Source: a bacterium (lineage in GTDB: Bacteria > Myxococcota_A > UBA9160 > UBA4427). From it: DNA of 64,000 nucleotides. The translations under genes were made by a program, and so were the position numbers. The stretch spans positions 1 through 64,000 of the forward strand of contig JANSYR010000015.1 of the NCBI GenBank assembly GCA_024742285.1. Reading direction: 5' to 3'. Shown one piece after another: positions 1-8,404 of this stretch. Every line of letters starts with the position of its first letter. Position 1 is the stretch's first letter. The notes beneath the pieces were generated by a model, which searched no databases, was not told the origin of the DNA, and saw only the letters and a list, made by a program, of their open reading frames with translations.

Positions 1-1063
1 ACCGGTAGTCGATGCCGGAGACCAGGGACAGGCCGTCGCACCAATCCACCAGGTCGCGGTTGTACTGGGTCGAAGCCTGGAAGGTGTAGCTTCGCTCGTC
101 GAGAGACGCTCGACGGTCGACGAGCTCGCCGAAGGTCATGAACTCGAAGCTGCTCTTCTCGTCGATCTGTCGATCGTAGGTGAGCTGGGCGACCCCGCCG
201 CGGTTGCGCTGCTTCACGTCGTTGAAGGAGACCACGGAGAAGAAGACGTCGCGGACGCCGATTCCACGCTGCGAATCGATGTCCCAGAAGTCGAAATGCG
301 TCTCGAGGGTCGCGTTCTCGTCCACCTGGGTGTCGGACCGGATGCCGACGCGCAGGTTGGTCCACTCGTCGTCGCCGTTGTAGTTCTGGTCGAAGTCGTA
401 GTCCTCGGTCTTCTCGCCCTTCACGGTCACGCGGTAGGTCGTGTCGTCGCCGATCGACCCGCCGTGTCGAGCCATTCCGCCGTATTCCTGGGTCCCGCCC
501 CAGAGCGCCAGCAGTTGCCCCTGGGTGTCCTTCGTGTGGCGGGTCATGATGTTGATCACGCCGTTGACTGCGTTGGCGCCCCAGATCGCGCCGCCGGGAC
601 CACGGATCACCTCGATCCGCTCGACGTCCTGCATGGCGAGGTTCTGTTCGGACCACACGGCGCCACCGAAGAGCGGCGTGTAGACCGGGCGGCCGTCGAC
701 GAGCACGAGCAGCTTGTTCGAGAATTCCTGGCGGAAGCCGCGAATCGAGATCGCCCAGCGCGACGCGTCGATGCGCGCGACCTGGACACCCGGGACGACA
801 CGGAGCGCCTCGGGGATGCTCGTGAAGCCACCGCGGCGGATGTCCTCCGCCGTGATCACCGTGATGGCTGCGGCCGTGTCGTTCTTGCTCTCGGCCTTCT
901 TCGAGACCGAGGTCACCTCGATGTTCATGAGTTCTTCGAGACTCATGTCGAGGAGGTCGCCCTCCGCCATCGCGGACGAGGCCACGAGCGTCAGCCCGAG
1001 CGCCCACGCCCCCACGCGCGTACGCGATCCCGTCGAAGCCCATCGACCCTTCGATCGTCCCAT
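1..1063 (-). CDS. TonB-dependent receptor, N-terminal part (cut by window edge)
   Basis: Outer-membrane receptor for TonB-driven uptake of an unknown ligand. The minus-strand frame is open from the ATG at 1063 to the window edge (354 codons). Residues 1-33 form a signal peptide ending in Ala-Met-Ala. Next comes DLLDMSLEELMNIEVTSVSK, the usual lead-in of this receptor class, then a plug domain at about residues 48-165 with VERIEVIRGPGGAIWGANAV and NGVINI. The beginning of the barrel follows. The start is fixed by an AGGAGGGG Shine-Dalgarno just upstream. The barrel is missing, so the substrate cannot be inferred. Neighbouring genes are lipid-catabolic, which makes a hydrophobic or sterol-like ligand conceivable but unproven. 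Confidence 0.93.
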   Translation of the reverse strand, partial: MGRSKGRWASTGSRTRVGAWALGLTLVASSAMAEGDLLDMSLEELMNIEVTSVSKKAESKNDTAAAITVITAEDIRRGGFTSIPEALRVVPGVQVARIDASRWAISIRGFRQEFSNKLLVLVDGRPVYTPLFGGAVWSEQNLAMQDVERIEVIRGPGGAIWGANAVNGVINIMTRHTKDTQGQLLALWGGTQEYGGMARHGGSIGDDTTYRVTVKGEKTEDYDFDQNYNGDDEWTNLRVGIRSDTQVDENATLETHFDFWDIDSQRGIGVRDVFFSVVSFNDVKQRNRGGVAQLTYDRQIDEKSSFEFMTFGELVDRRASLDERSYTFQASTQYNRDLVDWCDGLSLVSGIDYR

Positions 1064-1142
1064 GATCCCCTCCTGCGCGACGGGTGCCCGGGGTCGGGCG
1101 GCCGTCTCGCTAAGGGAATTCATCGGAGGTCGATCAGGGCGA

Positions 1143-1213
1143 CTTGAGGACCCGAGCGGGCACGAGCACCGGCGCTCACCCGGCCCCCGGCATCAGGGGA
1201 GTCCCCCCTCAAG
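1143..1213 (-). promoter_or_regulatory. Possible structured leader upstream of TonB receptor
   Basis: The 249-bp gap between the receptor and the next gene contains an inverted repeat, CTTGAGG (1143-1149) with CCTCAAG (1207-1213). It encloses GC-rich segments that could form internal hairpins. It lies in the 5' leader of the receptor mRNA. I do not recognise a known riboswitch; no cobalamin B12-box is visible. In GC-rich DNA this could be chance. Confidence 0.25.
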
Positions 1214-1312
1214 ATGAAGGGAACGGCGTGGGTAAATGGCTACGACACGCCGGACGATGCACCACGAGAAGAAGATCACGAGACGCCGCGAGAGCGGATG
1301 TCGAAGCGGGTC

Positions 1313-2098
1313 TCAGGCGCGCTGGCTGGAAACCGAGACGACTTCGCCGGTCATGTAGGAGGCGTAGTCGCTCGCCAGGAAGACCATCACGTTCGACACC
1401 TCCCAGGGCGCCGCCCCGCGGCCGAAGGCTTCCTTCGCCTCGAGCTCGTCGAGCAGCTCCTGCGGCGTCGTCTTGACCAGGAAGGGATGGATCGCGATCG
1501 AGGGCGCGACGGCATTGATCCGGATCCCGTACTCGGCGGCCTCGATCGCGGAGCAGCGGGTCACGGCCATCACGCCGGCCTTCGCCGCCGCGTAGTGGGC
1601 CTGTCCCTTCTGCGCACGCCAGCCCAGGACCGACGCGTTGTTCACGATCGCTCCGCTCCTTCGCTCCATCATGTGGGGGAGCACGGCGCGCGTCATGCGG
1701 AAGACGCTGTTGAGCGTGATGTCGAGGACGGAGTCCCACTGGTCGTCGGTCATGTCGACGATGTCGACCTCGCCGCCGAGACCGGCGTTGTTGATCACGA
1801 CGTCGATGTGGCCCATGTCCTCGATCGCAGCCGCCACGAGCGCGCGGACGTCCGCGTCGTCCCGAACGTTGCAGAGCCGGTGGCCGCAGGGCTTGCCGGA
1901 GATCTCCGCCAGCTTCTCGGCCGCGTCGGCGGTCCGCTTCTCGTGGATGTCGCTGATGAAGAGGCGCGCGCCCTCCTCCGCGCAGCGCTGGGCCGTGGCG
2001 AATCCGATCCCTGCGCCCGCGGCGGCGGTCATCAGGACCGTCTTGCCGGCGAGCAGGTCGTGGGGCGGGACGTAGTCGGGGGGCGGCAGCTTGGCCAT
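1313..2098 (-). CDS. ipdF: SDR-family oxidoreductase, IpdF-like
   Basis: Short-chain dehydrogenase/reductase of 261 residues. An unusual nucleotide-binding motif, TAAAGAGIG, lies near residue 24. The catalytic Ser (NNASVLGW) and YAAAK motifs are present, as are INAVAPSIA and an ASDYASYMTGEV C-terminus. These sequences closely recall mycobacterial IpdF (Rv3559c), which reduces a hydroxy-indene-type CoA ester in steroid C/D-ring breakdown; the recall is from memory, not a search. The gene lies 40 bp downstream of a FadE30-like dehydrogenase, the order also found in Mycobacterium. The start chosen is MAKLPPPDY; a longer upstream frame exists but is arginine-rich and not family-like. Confidence 0.78.
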   Translation of the reverse strand: MAKLPPPDYVPPHDLLAGKTVLMTAAAGAGIGFATAQRCAEEGARLFISDIHEKRTADAAEKLAEISGKPCGHRLCNVRDDADVRALVAAAIEDMGHIDVVINNAGLGGEVDIVDMTDDQWDSVLDITLNSVFRMTRAVLPHMMERRSGAIVNNASVLGWRAQKGQAHYAAAKAGVMAVTRCSAIEAAEYGIRINAVAPSIAIHPFLVKTTPQELLDELEAKEAFGRGAAPWEVSNVMVFLASDYASYMTGEVVSVSSQRA

Positions 2099-2138
2099 CG
2101 GTCGGGCGAGCCTCTCGTCGGACGGCGCGAGCCCGGAC

Positions 2139-3326
2139 CTAACGCGGTTCGCGCGGCAGGCCCAGCGTTCGCTCGGAGATGATGTTGCGCTGGATCTGGT
2201 TCGAACCGGCGTAGATGGTGTCGGATCGCGCAAAGAGGAAGAGACGCTGGAGGGCGTTCAAGGCGTAGGGCGCGGCGCCTTCGGCCAGCTCGGCGTCCGG
2301 CCCCATCACGTCCATCGCGAGCTTGCCGAGATCCCGGTGCCACGAGGCCCAGAAGATCTTGGTGATCGCCGAGGACGGCGGCGGCTCGGCGCCTTCGTCG
2401 ACGCCGGCGAGGGTCCTGAGCGCGTGGTAGCGCTGGATGCGCAGGCCGCTCCAGGCATGGGCGATTCGCTGGCGGATCAGCGGATCCTTCGCCTTGCCGT
2501 TCTGCTTGGCCAGCTCGATGACGGCGTCGAGCTCGTTCTGGAAGTTCATCTGCTGGCCGAGGGTCGAGGCGCCCCGCTCGAAGCCGAGGGTCCCCATCGC
2601 GACGGCCCAACCACCGTTGACTTCGCCGACGATGTTCTCCTTCGCGGTCCGCGCGTCGGAGAAGAAGGTCTCGCTGAACTCGGCATCGCCGGTCATCTGG
2701 ACGATCGGCCGGATCTCGACGCCGGGCTGATCCATCGGGACCAGGAGGTAGGAGATGCCGCGATGCTTCGGCTGTGCGTCGGGATCCGTCCGGCAGACGA
2801 CGAAGGACCAGTCGCTCCATTCGGCGCCGGAGGTCCAGACCTTCTGCCCGTTCACGACCCAGTCGTCGCCGTCGAGCTCCGCGCGGGTCTGGACGCTCGC
2901 CAGGTCCGAGCCGGCGCCGGGCTCGGAGTAGCCCTGGCACCAGATCTCGCTGCCGTCGAGGATGCCCGGAAGAAAGCGCTGCTTCTGGTCGTCGGTTCCG
3001 AAGTGGATCACCGTGGGGGCCAGCAGCCCTTCGCCGATGTGTCCCATCCGGCCGGGGCCGCCCGCGCGGGCGTACTCTTCGTAGAAGATCATCTGCTGGG
3101 TCAGCGACAGCTCGCGTCCGCCGACCGACTTGGGCCAGCCGATCCCGATCCAGCCGTGCTCGCCGAGCAGCCGCTCCCAGGCCTTCCGCTCTTCGACCAG
3201 GGAATGCTCGTCCCCGGGACCGCCTCGTCCTCGGACGACCTCGAACTCGCCGCGCAGGTTCTCGTCGAGCCAGCGGGCGATCGTGCCCCGGAAGGTTTCG
3301 TCTTCTTCGGTGAATCGAGCGTCCAT
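2139..3326 (-). CDS. fadE30: Acyl-CoA dehydrogenase, FadE30-like
   Basis: FAD-dependent acyl-CoA dehydrogenase of 395 residues, the usual length. It has the flavin/substrate motif QGYSEPGAGSDLAS, NGQKVWTS and the C-terminal SNQIQRNIISERTLGLPRE. The position that carries catalytic Glu in MCAD is Ala here (YAGSNQIQ). The IVD/LCAD-type Glu in helix G is present (E250 in GFERGAST). The sequence strongly recalls FadE30 (Rv3560c), which oxidises HIP-CoA in cholesterol ring catabolism. It is followed by the IpdF-like SDR, so the two are probably co-transcribed. A dyad and promoter lie about 100 bp upstream (3425-3453). Confidence 0.82.
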   Translation of the reverse strand: MDARFTEEDETFRGTIARWLDENLRGEFEVVRGRGGPGDEHSLVEERKAWERLLGEHGWIGIGWPKSVGGRELSLTQQMIFYEEYARAGGPGRMGHIGEGLLAPTVIHFGTDDQKQRFLPGILDGSEIWCQGYSEPGAGSDLASVQTRAELDGDDWVVNGQKVWTSGAEWSDWSFVVCRTDPDAQPKHRGISYLLVPMDQPGVEIRPIVQMTGDAEFSETFFSDARTAKENIVGEVNGGWAVAMGTLGFERGASTLGQQMNFQNELDAVIELAKQNGKAKDPLIRQRIAHAWSGLRIQRYHALRTLAGVDEGAEPPPSSAITKIFWASWHRDLGKLAMDVMGPDAELAEGAAPYALNALQRLFLFARSDTIYAGSNQIQRNIISERTLGLPREPR

Positions 3327-3424
3327 GCGGGGTCGTCCTCGGGGTCTCGGGCGCGGCTCTCGGACGCGGCACCCACCAATACAGGGGCGGCGACCGCGCC
3401 GGATGGGCTCTCCGGCCGCCCCGG

Positions 3425-3453
3425 ACATTACGATACGCTGCGGCTCGTATCAA
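3425..3453 (-). promoter_or_regulatory. Putative promoter with GATACG/CGTATC operator (fadE30-like operon)
   Basis: A perfect inverted repeat, GATACG-N8-CGTATC, occupies 3432-3451. On the minus strand TTGATA (3453-3448), a 17-bp spacer and TAATGT (3430-3425) form a plausible sigma-70 promoter with the dyad exactly between the hexamers, a typical repressor geometry. Near-identical sequence occurs at 43259-43278. A further CGATACG half-site at 3558-3564 precedes the divergent GNAT gene. Confidence 0.55.
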
Positions 3454-3592
3454 CTGGACGAGCCGGATGCCACCGGATGATGCAGGACCGGCCGGAGGCC
3501 CGCCCCCGGCGTCTTCGCGCTCGCCGATCGGCTTTCACGCGGAGCGTACCCGCGGCACGATACGCTCCGCCCGCCCCTTCTCGGAGTCCCAC

Positions 3593-4585
3593 GTGCAACC
3601 GACGGCCCTCGAGACGCCGCGCTTCCGGCTCCGCCGCTGGCGCACCGCGGACCGTGCTCCCTTCGCGGCGATGAACGCCGACGCCGAGGTGATGCAGTTC
3701 TTCCCTCGTCGTCTCTCCGGGACCGAGAGCGACGCGCTGATCGACCGGATCGAGGGGACCTTCGACCGCGACGGCTTCGGGCTGTGGGCCGTGGAGGACC
3801 GATCCTCGACCGACTTCCTCGGCTTCGTCGGCCTGAACCCGATCCCGCCCGACGTCCCGCCCGCACCCGGGGTCGAGATCGGGTGGCGTCTGCGGCGCGA
3901 GTCCTGGGAGCGAGGCGTCGCAACCGAGACTGGCCGCGTCGTGCTGCGTGACGCGTTCGAGCGGTGCCGGCTCGCCGAGGTCGTGTCGTTCACATCGGCG
4001 ACGAATCGGCGCTCGCAGGGCGTCATGCGCGCCCTCGGACTCCTGCGACGGGCGAGCCGGGACTTCGACCACCCCCGGGTCGAGAAGACCGACCTGCGCG
4101 TCCATGTGCTCCACGCACTCGGCGCCACGACCTGGCGCTGTCAGCAGATCCCGGGCCTTCGCCCCGCGCGGCGCGCCGACCGTCCCTTTCTGGCGGACCT
4201 CCGGCGCGCCGCCTATCACGACTTGATGGTCGCCTCGTTCGGCCACTTCGACGAGCGGACCTACGCCAGGCACGACGCGGCCCAGTGGAACCTGGGCGGA
4301 CTGTGCATCGTGACCGACGGGGCGCACGACATCGGCGTCCTCCAGGTCGGCGAGACCAGCGGTTCGCTCGAGATCCACGAGATCCAGCTCCTTCCGGAGG
4401 CGCAGAACGCGGGCCGCGGCACCGCGCTGGTCCGGGCGATCGCTGCGATCGCGCACACTCGGGGGCAGGACGTCACCCTCTCCACACCGCTCCGCAACGA
4501 CCGCGCACTGCGGCTCTACGAGCGACTCGGCTTCCAGCGCGTCGCGAGCGACACGACGCACCATCACCTGCGCTGGCCGTGTTAG
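3593..4585 (+). CDS. Tandem GNAT-family N-acetyltransferase
   Basis: A 330-residue protein with two GNAT folds. The N-terminal half (about residues 1-165) is RimJ/RimL-like: TPRFRLRRW start, GFVGLNP, VEIGWRLRRESWERGVATE, and EVVSFTSATNRRSQGVMRALG. The C-terminal half (about 185-330) is a second GNAT with EIHEIQLLPEAQNAGRGTAL as the acetyl-CoA site and LRLYERLGFQRV. The GTG start is chosen for a GGAG six bases upstream and because RimJ-like proteins begin just before this motif; a longer upstream frame looks like leader. The gene is divergent from the fadE30-like gene and converges on the TetR gene. Substrate unknown. Confidence 0.8.
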   Translation: MQPTALETPRFRLRRWRTADRAPFAAMNADAEVMQFFPRRLSGTESDALIDRIEGTFDRDGFGLWAVEDRSSTDFLGFVGLNPIPPDVPPAPGVEIGWRLRRESWERGVATETGRVVLRDAFERCRLAEVVSFTSATNRRSQGVMRALGLLRRASRDFDHPRVEKTDLRVHVLHALGATTWRCQQIPGLRPARRADRPFLADLRRAAYHDLMVASFGHFDERTYARHDAAQWNLGGLCIVTDGAHDIGVLQVGETSGSLEIHEIQLLPEAQNAGRGTALVRAIAAIAHTRGQDVTLSTPLRNDRALRLYERLGFQRVASDTTHHHLRWPC

Positions 4586-4591
4586 GCCGGA

Positions 4592-5236
4592 TCAGCCCTT
4601 CGCGAGGATGCCGCCGAGCGCCAGATCGACGATCGGGCCGACCATCTTCGGGGACGGCGTGCCGCCGCGGAAGAAGAGCGTGACGGAGATGGGGCCGACG
4701 ACGAGGTCGGCGGCGAGGTCGATGTCGACCTCCTCGGAGATCTCGCCGCGTTCGCGGGCGCGCTCGAAGATCCGCACGAAGGGTTCGCGACGAGCCCGGG
4801 CGACCGGCTCGAGCAACTTCGAGAGCTCGGGGTTGTGTGCGCGTTCTCCCGCCAGACTCGGGAAGACGGCGCCCAGTGAACTCGAGTTGAAGTTCAGGAG
4901 GTAGGTCTTCAGGGTCTCCTTGAGATCCGTCTCGAGACTCCCCGAATCCACCTCCTCGAAGCCCGGCAGCTGCCCGAACGCCTCGACGACGAGCGGGAGC
5001 TTCGACGGCCAGCGCCGGTAGATGGTGGCCTTGCCGACGCCGGCGCGCTGGGCGACGCCTTCGACGGTCAGCGCCGAGAAGCCGACCTCGACCAGCAGCT
5101 CGAGGGTCGCGTCGAGGATCGCCTGATGGGCTTCCTCGCTTCGCGGGCGCCCGGTGCTCCCCGCGGCACCTCCGCGGCCGGTCTTCGTCGCTCGCTCGGC
5201 TTTCGCAGCGCTCGGGGCGCTCCCGGCCTGGGCCAT
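4592..5236 (-). CDS. TetR/AcrR-family transcriptional regulator
   Basis: A 214-residue regulator. A basic, Ala/Gly-rich N-terminus is followed by a TetR helix-turn-helix at about residues 34-80 (ILDATLELLVEVGFSALTVE, VAQRAGVGKATIYRRWPSK). The C-terminal ligand-binding domain carries RFVRIF-like and LVVGPISVTLFFRGG segments. The ATG at 5236 is chosen because GGGAGG lies 8 bp upstream; the ATG 15 bp earlier lacks this. It is divergent from a P450 operon across a 343-bp region holding a GATAC-N10-GTTAC dyad. It may control itself, the P450 operon and related dehydrogenase promoters. It does not resemble KstR2 as I recall that sequence. Confidence 0.88.
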   Translation of the reverse strand: MAQAGSAPSAAKAERATKTGRGGAAGSTGRPRSEEAHQAILDATLELLVEVGFSALTVEGVAQRAGVGKATIYRRWPSKLPLVVEAFGQLPGFEEVDSGSLETDLKETLKTYLLNFNSSSLGAVFPSLAGERAHNPELSKLLEPVARARREPFVRIFERARERGEISEEVDIDLAADLVVGPISVTLFFRGGTPSPKMVGPIVDLALGGILAKG

Positions 5237-5379
5237 CGCCCCGCCTCCCATCCACTGCCTGCTCTGCACGGGGCGAAACGCCCCGCCCGACCCCCGACCG
5301 GGCCACGGCCGGAGAACGGGGTCACCCGCCCGGAAATCCTGCGCTCGAGGCGCCCTGGCCTCGACAGCGACCCCATTAC

Positions 5380-5399
5380 GATACAATACGTTCCGTTAC
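5380..5399. promoter_or_regulatory. Putative TetR operator (GATAC-N10-GTTAC)
   Basis: GATAC (5380-5384) and GTTAC (5395-5399) are separated by 10 bp, the same spacing as the dyads upstream of the dehydrogenases at 3432 and 43259. The right arm is imperfect. It overlaps the -10-like TACAAT and lies between the TetR and P450 genes, which fits autoregulation. Confidence 0.45.
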
Positions 5400-5502
5400 T
5401 GAACACCCGTCCCGAACGCGCCTGGAGCGTCCCTGGGCTGCCCCGCGTGCGCCCGGCGGGGCGCAGACGACGCGCCCCCGGGCGATCATTCCATTTCCTC
5501 CT

Positions 5503-5517
5503 CGATTCCTGGAATCG
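5503..5517. promoter_or_regulatory. Perfect 15-bp palindrome upstream of P450 operon
   Basis: CGATTCC-T-GGAATCG, 7-bp arms around one base, lies 63 bp before the P450 start codon. It could be a second operator or a leader hairpin. It is unrelated in sequence to the GATAC dyad. Confidence 0.35.
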
Positions 5518-5579
5518 GGCGGGACCGACGAGATCACACGGCTCGCCCTGCGCCCGGCCCCCGAACGGAGACTCCGACC

Positions 5580-6755
5580 ATGGTCCACTACAACCCCTTC
5601 TCCGAAGAGGTCATGAAGGCCGACCCGCTGCCCATCTACAAGCAGCTGCGTGACGAGGCACCCGCCTACTACCTGGAAGAGTTCGACACCTGGGCCCTGT
5701 CCCGATTCGAGGACATCTGGAAGGCGTCCGGGGACATGAAGAACCTGACCGCCGCCAAGGGAACGACGTCGGCCCACCTGCTGACCAAGGTCCAGGAGGT
5801 CACGCCCATGATCAACAACATGGACCACCCGGACCACACGCGGCTCCGCGCTTCGTTCCGCAAGCCCTTCGCGGCGCCGGAGGTCGCGAAGCTCGAGCCG
5901 ATGATCCGGAAGATCGCGAAGGAGAAGCTGGCCGAGGCGAAGGACGCGGGGACCCTCGACGTGATCCAGGACATGACCGCCCACGTCGCGGTGACCGTCG
6001 CCTGCACGATCAGCGGCCTGCCGCCCGAGGACGGCCCCTACCTGAACGACCTCGTCCAGCGCTTCTTCAAGCGCGAAGAGGGGCAGATGGGCGCCACCGA
6101 GGCCGGCCTCCAGGCGATGGGCGAGATGTTCGAGTACTTCAAGAAGCAGATCGCGGTTCGCCGGAACGAAGGCCCCAAGGAGGACGTCCTCCAGACCTTG
6201 CTCGAGTTCGAGCAGGACGGGCACAAGCTCGACGACGACTCCCTCGCCTCCCACGTGGCGATGCTCATCATCGGCGGCAGCGAGACCTTCCCGAAGACCT
6301 TCGCCTCCCTCGTCCGTCGGCTCTGGGAGCACCCGGACCAGCGTCAGATGTGCATCGACGACCCCTCGCTGATCCCCGACGCCTACAACGAGGGGCTCCG
6401 CTATGACATGCCGACGCAGTTCCTGATGCGTCAGGTGAAGCGACCGGTGACCTTCGCGGGGCAGGAGATGACGCCGGGCCAGGGCCTGATGTTCCTCTAC
6501 CACTCGGGCAACCACGACGAGCGCGAGTTCCCCGATCCCGACAAGTTCGACGTCCTGCGCCGTCCGCCTCGGATCCTGTCCTTCGGCTACGGTCCGCACT
6601 CCTGCCTGGGCGTCAACGTGGCGCGGCTCGAGGGGCGCGTCTGCACCGAAGAGCTCCTGCGCCTCCACCCGAACTACGAGGTCGACCTTCCGAATGCCGA
6701 GCGCCTCGTGACCGAGTTCGTGCAGGGCTACTGGAAGCTGCCGATCACCTACTGA
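5580..6755 (+). CDS. Cytochrome P450
   Basis: Soluble bacterial class P450 of 391 residues, a typical length. The I-helix oxygen-activation motif GGSETF, the K-helix EGLR (ExxR) and the heme-binding loop FGYGPHSCLG, with Cys342 as the thiolate ligand, are all intact. It has no N-terminal anchor. The start follows a CGGAG motif. It is first in an operon with an acyl-CoA ligase (8-bp gap) and an MFS transporter. Terminal oxidation followed by CoA activation is therefore a sensible role, but the substrate is unknown. An FAD ferredoxin reductase lies at 9668-10873; no ferredoxin gene is visible nearby. Confidence 0.93.
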   Translation: MVHYNPFSEEVMKADPLPIYKQLRDEAPAYYLEEFDTWALSRFEDIWKASGDMKNLTAAKGTTSAHLLTKVQEVTPMINNMDHPDHTRLRASFRKPFAAPEVAKLEPMIRKIAKEKLAEAKDAGTLDVIQDMTAHVAVTVACTISGLPPEDGPYLNDLVQRFFKREEGQMGATEAGLQAMGEMFEYFKKQIAVRRNEGPKEDVLQTLLEFEQDGHKLDDDSLASHVAMLIIGGSETFPKTFASLVRRLWEHPDQRQMCIDDPSLIPDAYNEGLRYDMPTQFLMRQVKRPVTFAGQEMTPGQGLMFLYHSGNHDEREFPDPDKFDVLRRPPRILSFGYGPHSCLGVNVARLEGRVCTEELLRLHPNYEVDLPNAERLVTEFVQGYWKLPITY

Positions 6756-6763
6756 CGGACGGA

Positions 6764-8404
6764 ATGCAACCCTCGGACTTCCCCGCGTCGCTCGCCGCGC
6801 GGGTGCGCGAGCTGGCCGGCACGCGCCCCGACGATCCCGCCTATTGGATCGAGGACCGGATCCTCACCTGGCGCGGCTACGACGAGGCTTCCGACCGGCT
6901 CGCCCGGGTCTTTCTCGCCCTCGGCCTGCCCCCCGGCGAGTGCGTCGCGGTCTGGCTACCCGATGGCACGGGCTTCCACGTCGCTTTCCAGGCAACGGAG
7001 CGCGCGGGGCTGACGTGTCTCGGCCTCGGCGCCCGCTGTGGGGAGCGGGAGCTGGTCCATCTGCTCGGTCTCTCCGGTGCCAGGACCCTCGTCAGCGCGC
7101 CGACGATGGGCGGCATCGACGCGACGGAGATGGTGCGCACGCTGCGCGCGAAGGGCGTCGATCTCGAGACGCATCTCCTGATCGAGGGAGACGCCTTCGT
7201 CGACGATCCGATCCGGATCGAGGGCGCGGACGCGCCGCTCGCGGACGCCGGCGCGCTCGAGGGCCGCGCGCTCGCCCGCGACGTCGACTGCCTCTACAAC
7301 ACGACGTCGGGGACGACCGGTCTTCCCAAGATCGTGCTGCACGATCAGTTGCGCTGGTTCCATTTCCACCGCTTCGCCGACGACATGGGGAAGTTCCGGG
7401 ACGACGAGGTCTTCCTGAGCGCCCTGCCCGCGCCCTTCGGTTTCGGGCTCTGGACCCAGCACTTCTCACCGACGCTGCTGGGCGCACCCACGGTCCTGCT
7501 GCGAAAATTCGACGCCGCCGCCGCGATCGAGGCGATGCGACGTCACCGCGTGACCGTGCTCGCCGCCGTCTCCACGCAGTTCATCCTGATGCTCGAGTCC
7601 GGAGGCTTCGACGGTGACGATCGCCTGGCGCTGCGGAGCCTCTTCACCGGCGGCGAAGCCGTCCCGGAGAAGCGCGCCCGGGCTTTCGAGGAGAAGACCG
7701 GCGCCTACGTGCTCCAGTTCTACGGCTCGAACGAGACCGGCGCGGTCAGCGCGACCCGCCCCGAGGACCCGCCCCACAAGCGACTCACCACCGCCGGCAA
7801 GCCGATCCCCGAGATGCAGCTCCGCCTCTTCGACGCGGAAGGCCACGACGTGACCGAGACCGGCGTCGGCCAGCCCGCCGTGAAGGGTCCGGTCGTCTCG
7901 CGCGGGTACCTCGGCGCGCCGGAGGCGACCGCCGAGCTGATCCGGCCGGACGGATGGGTCATGCTCGGCGATCTCGTCGAGCTCGACGAGGACGGCTACC
8001 TCCGCGTCGTCGGCCGCACCGACGACATCATCATCCGCGGCGGCAAGAACCTCTCGGCCGCCGCGATCGAAGATGGCGTGAACGCCCACCCCGACGTCGC
8101 CCTCGCCGCTGCGATCGGGATCCCCGACGCCGTCTTCGGCGAGCGGGCCGCCGCCTACGTCGAACTCCGGCCCGGGGCGCAGCTCGACCTCGAGGGACTG
8201 AAGGCCTTCCTCGAGGCGTCCCAGATCGCCCGCGAGCTCTGGCCCGAGGCGCTGGTCGTCTTCGATGCCCTCCCGCACAACGTCGGCGGCAAGGTCGCCA
8301 AGAGCGCCCTCCGCGACGACGCACGGACCCGCTTCGGAGACGGCCTCGACGAGGACGCGGCGACGCGGGCGCAGGCGGCGCAGCGGCGCGGCGACGGCGC
8401 ATGA
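6764..8404 (+). CDS. AMP-dependent acyl-CoA synthetase/ligase
   Basis: ANL-superfamily enzyme of 546 residues that adenylates a carboxylic acid and transfers it to CoA. It has the P-loop TTSGTTGLPKIV, A4/A5 motifs GEAVP and YGSNETGAVS, the hinge GDLVELDEDGYLRVVGRTDD and the lysine-bearing C-terminus NVGGKVAKSAL. It begins 8 bp after the P450 stop and its stop codon overlaps the MFS start (ATGA), so the three genes are translationally linked. This context suggests it activates the acid produced by the P450 or imported by the transporter. Chain type cannot be read from the sequence. Confidence 0.92.
   Translation: MQPSDFPASLAARVRELAGTRPDDPAYWIEDRILTWRGYDEASDRLARVFLALGLPPGECVAVWLPDGTGFHVAFQATERAGLTCLGLGARCGERELVHLLGLSGARTLVSAPTMGGIDATEMVRTLRAKGVDLETHLLIEGDAFVDDPIRIEGADAPLADAGALEGRALARDVDCLYNTTSGTTGLPKIVLHDQLRWFHFHRFADDMGKFRDDEVFLSALPAPFGFGLWTQHFSPTLLGAPTVLLRKFDAAAAIEAMRRHRVTVLAAVSTQFILMLESGGFDGDDRLALRSLFTGGEAVPEKRARAFEEKTGAYVLQFYGSNETGAVSATRPEDPPHKRLTTAGKPIPEMQLRLFDAEGHDVTETGVGQPAVKGPVVSRGYLGAPEATAELIRPDGWVMLGDLVELDEDGYLRVVGRTDDIIIRGGKNLSAAAIEDGVNAHPDVALAAAIGIPDAVFGERAAAYVELRPGAQLDLEGLKAFLEASQIARELWPEALVVFDALPHNVGGKVAKSALRDDARTRFGDGLDEDAATRAQAAQRRGDGA

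Larger units (their letters stand above)
5237..5579. other. Divergent regulatory region between TetR and P450 genes
   Basis: 343 bp without a convincing gene. It holds the imperfect dyad at 5380-5399, a TACAAT -10-like hexamer at 5382-5387 (with TCGACA at 5361-5366, a short 15-bp spacer), and a perfect palindrome at 5503-5517. Long leaders on either side suggest regulated divergent transcription. Confidence 0.6.

Noticed and set aside
1064-1312. Cobalamin riboswitch before the TonB receptor
   Set aside because: The conserved B12-box pattern could not be found in the leader, so only an unclassified fold is recorded.
4592-5236. TetR protein as KstR2
   Set aside because: Its helix-turn-helix and C-terminal sequence do not resemble KstR2 as I recall it, and the local dyad does not match the KstR2 operator.
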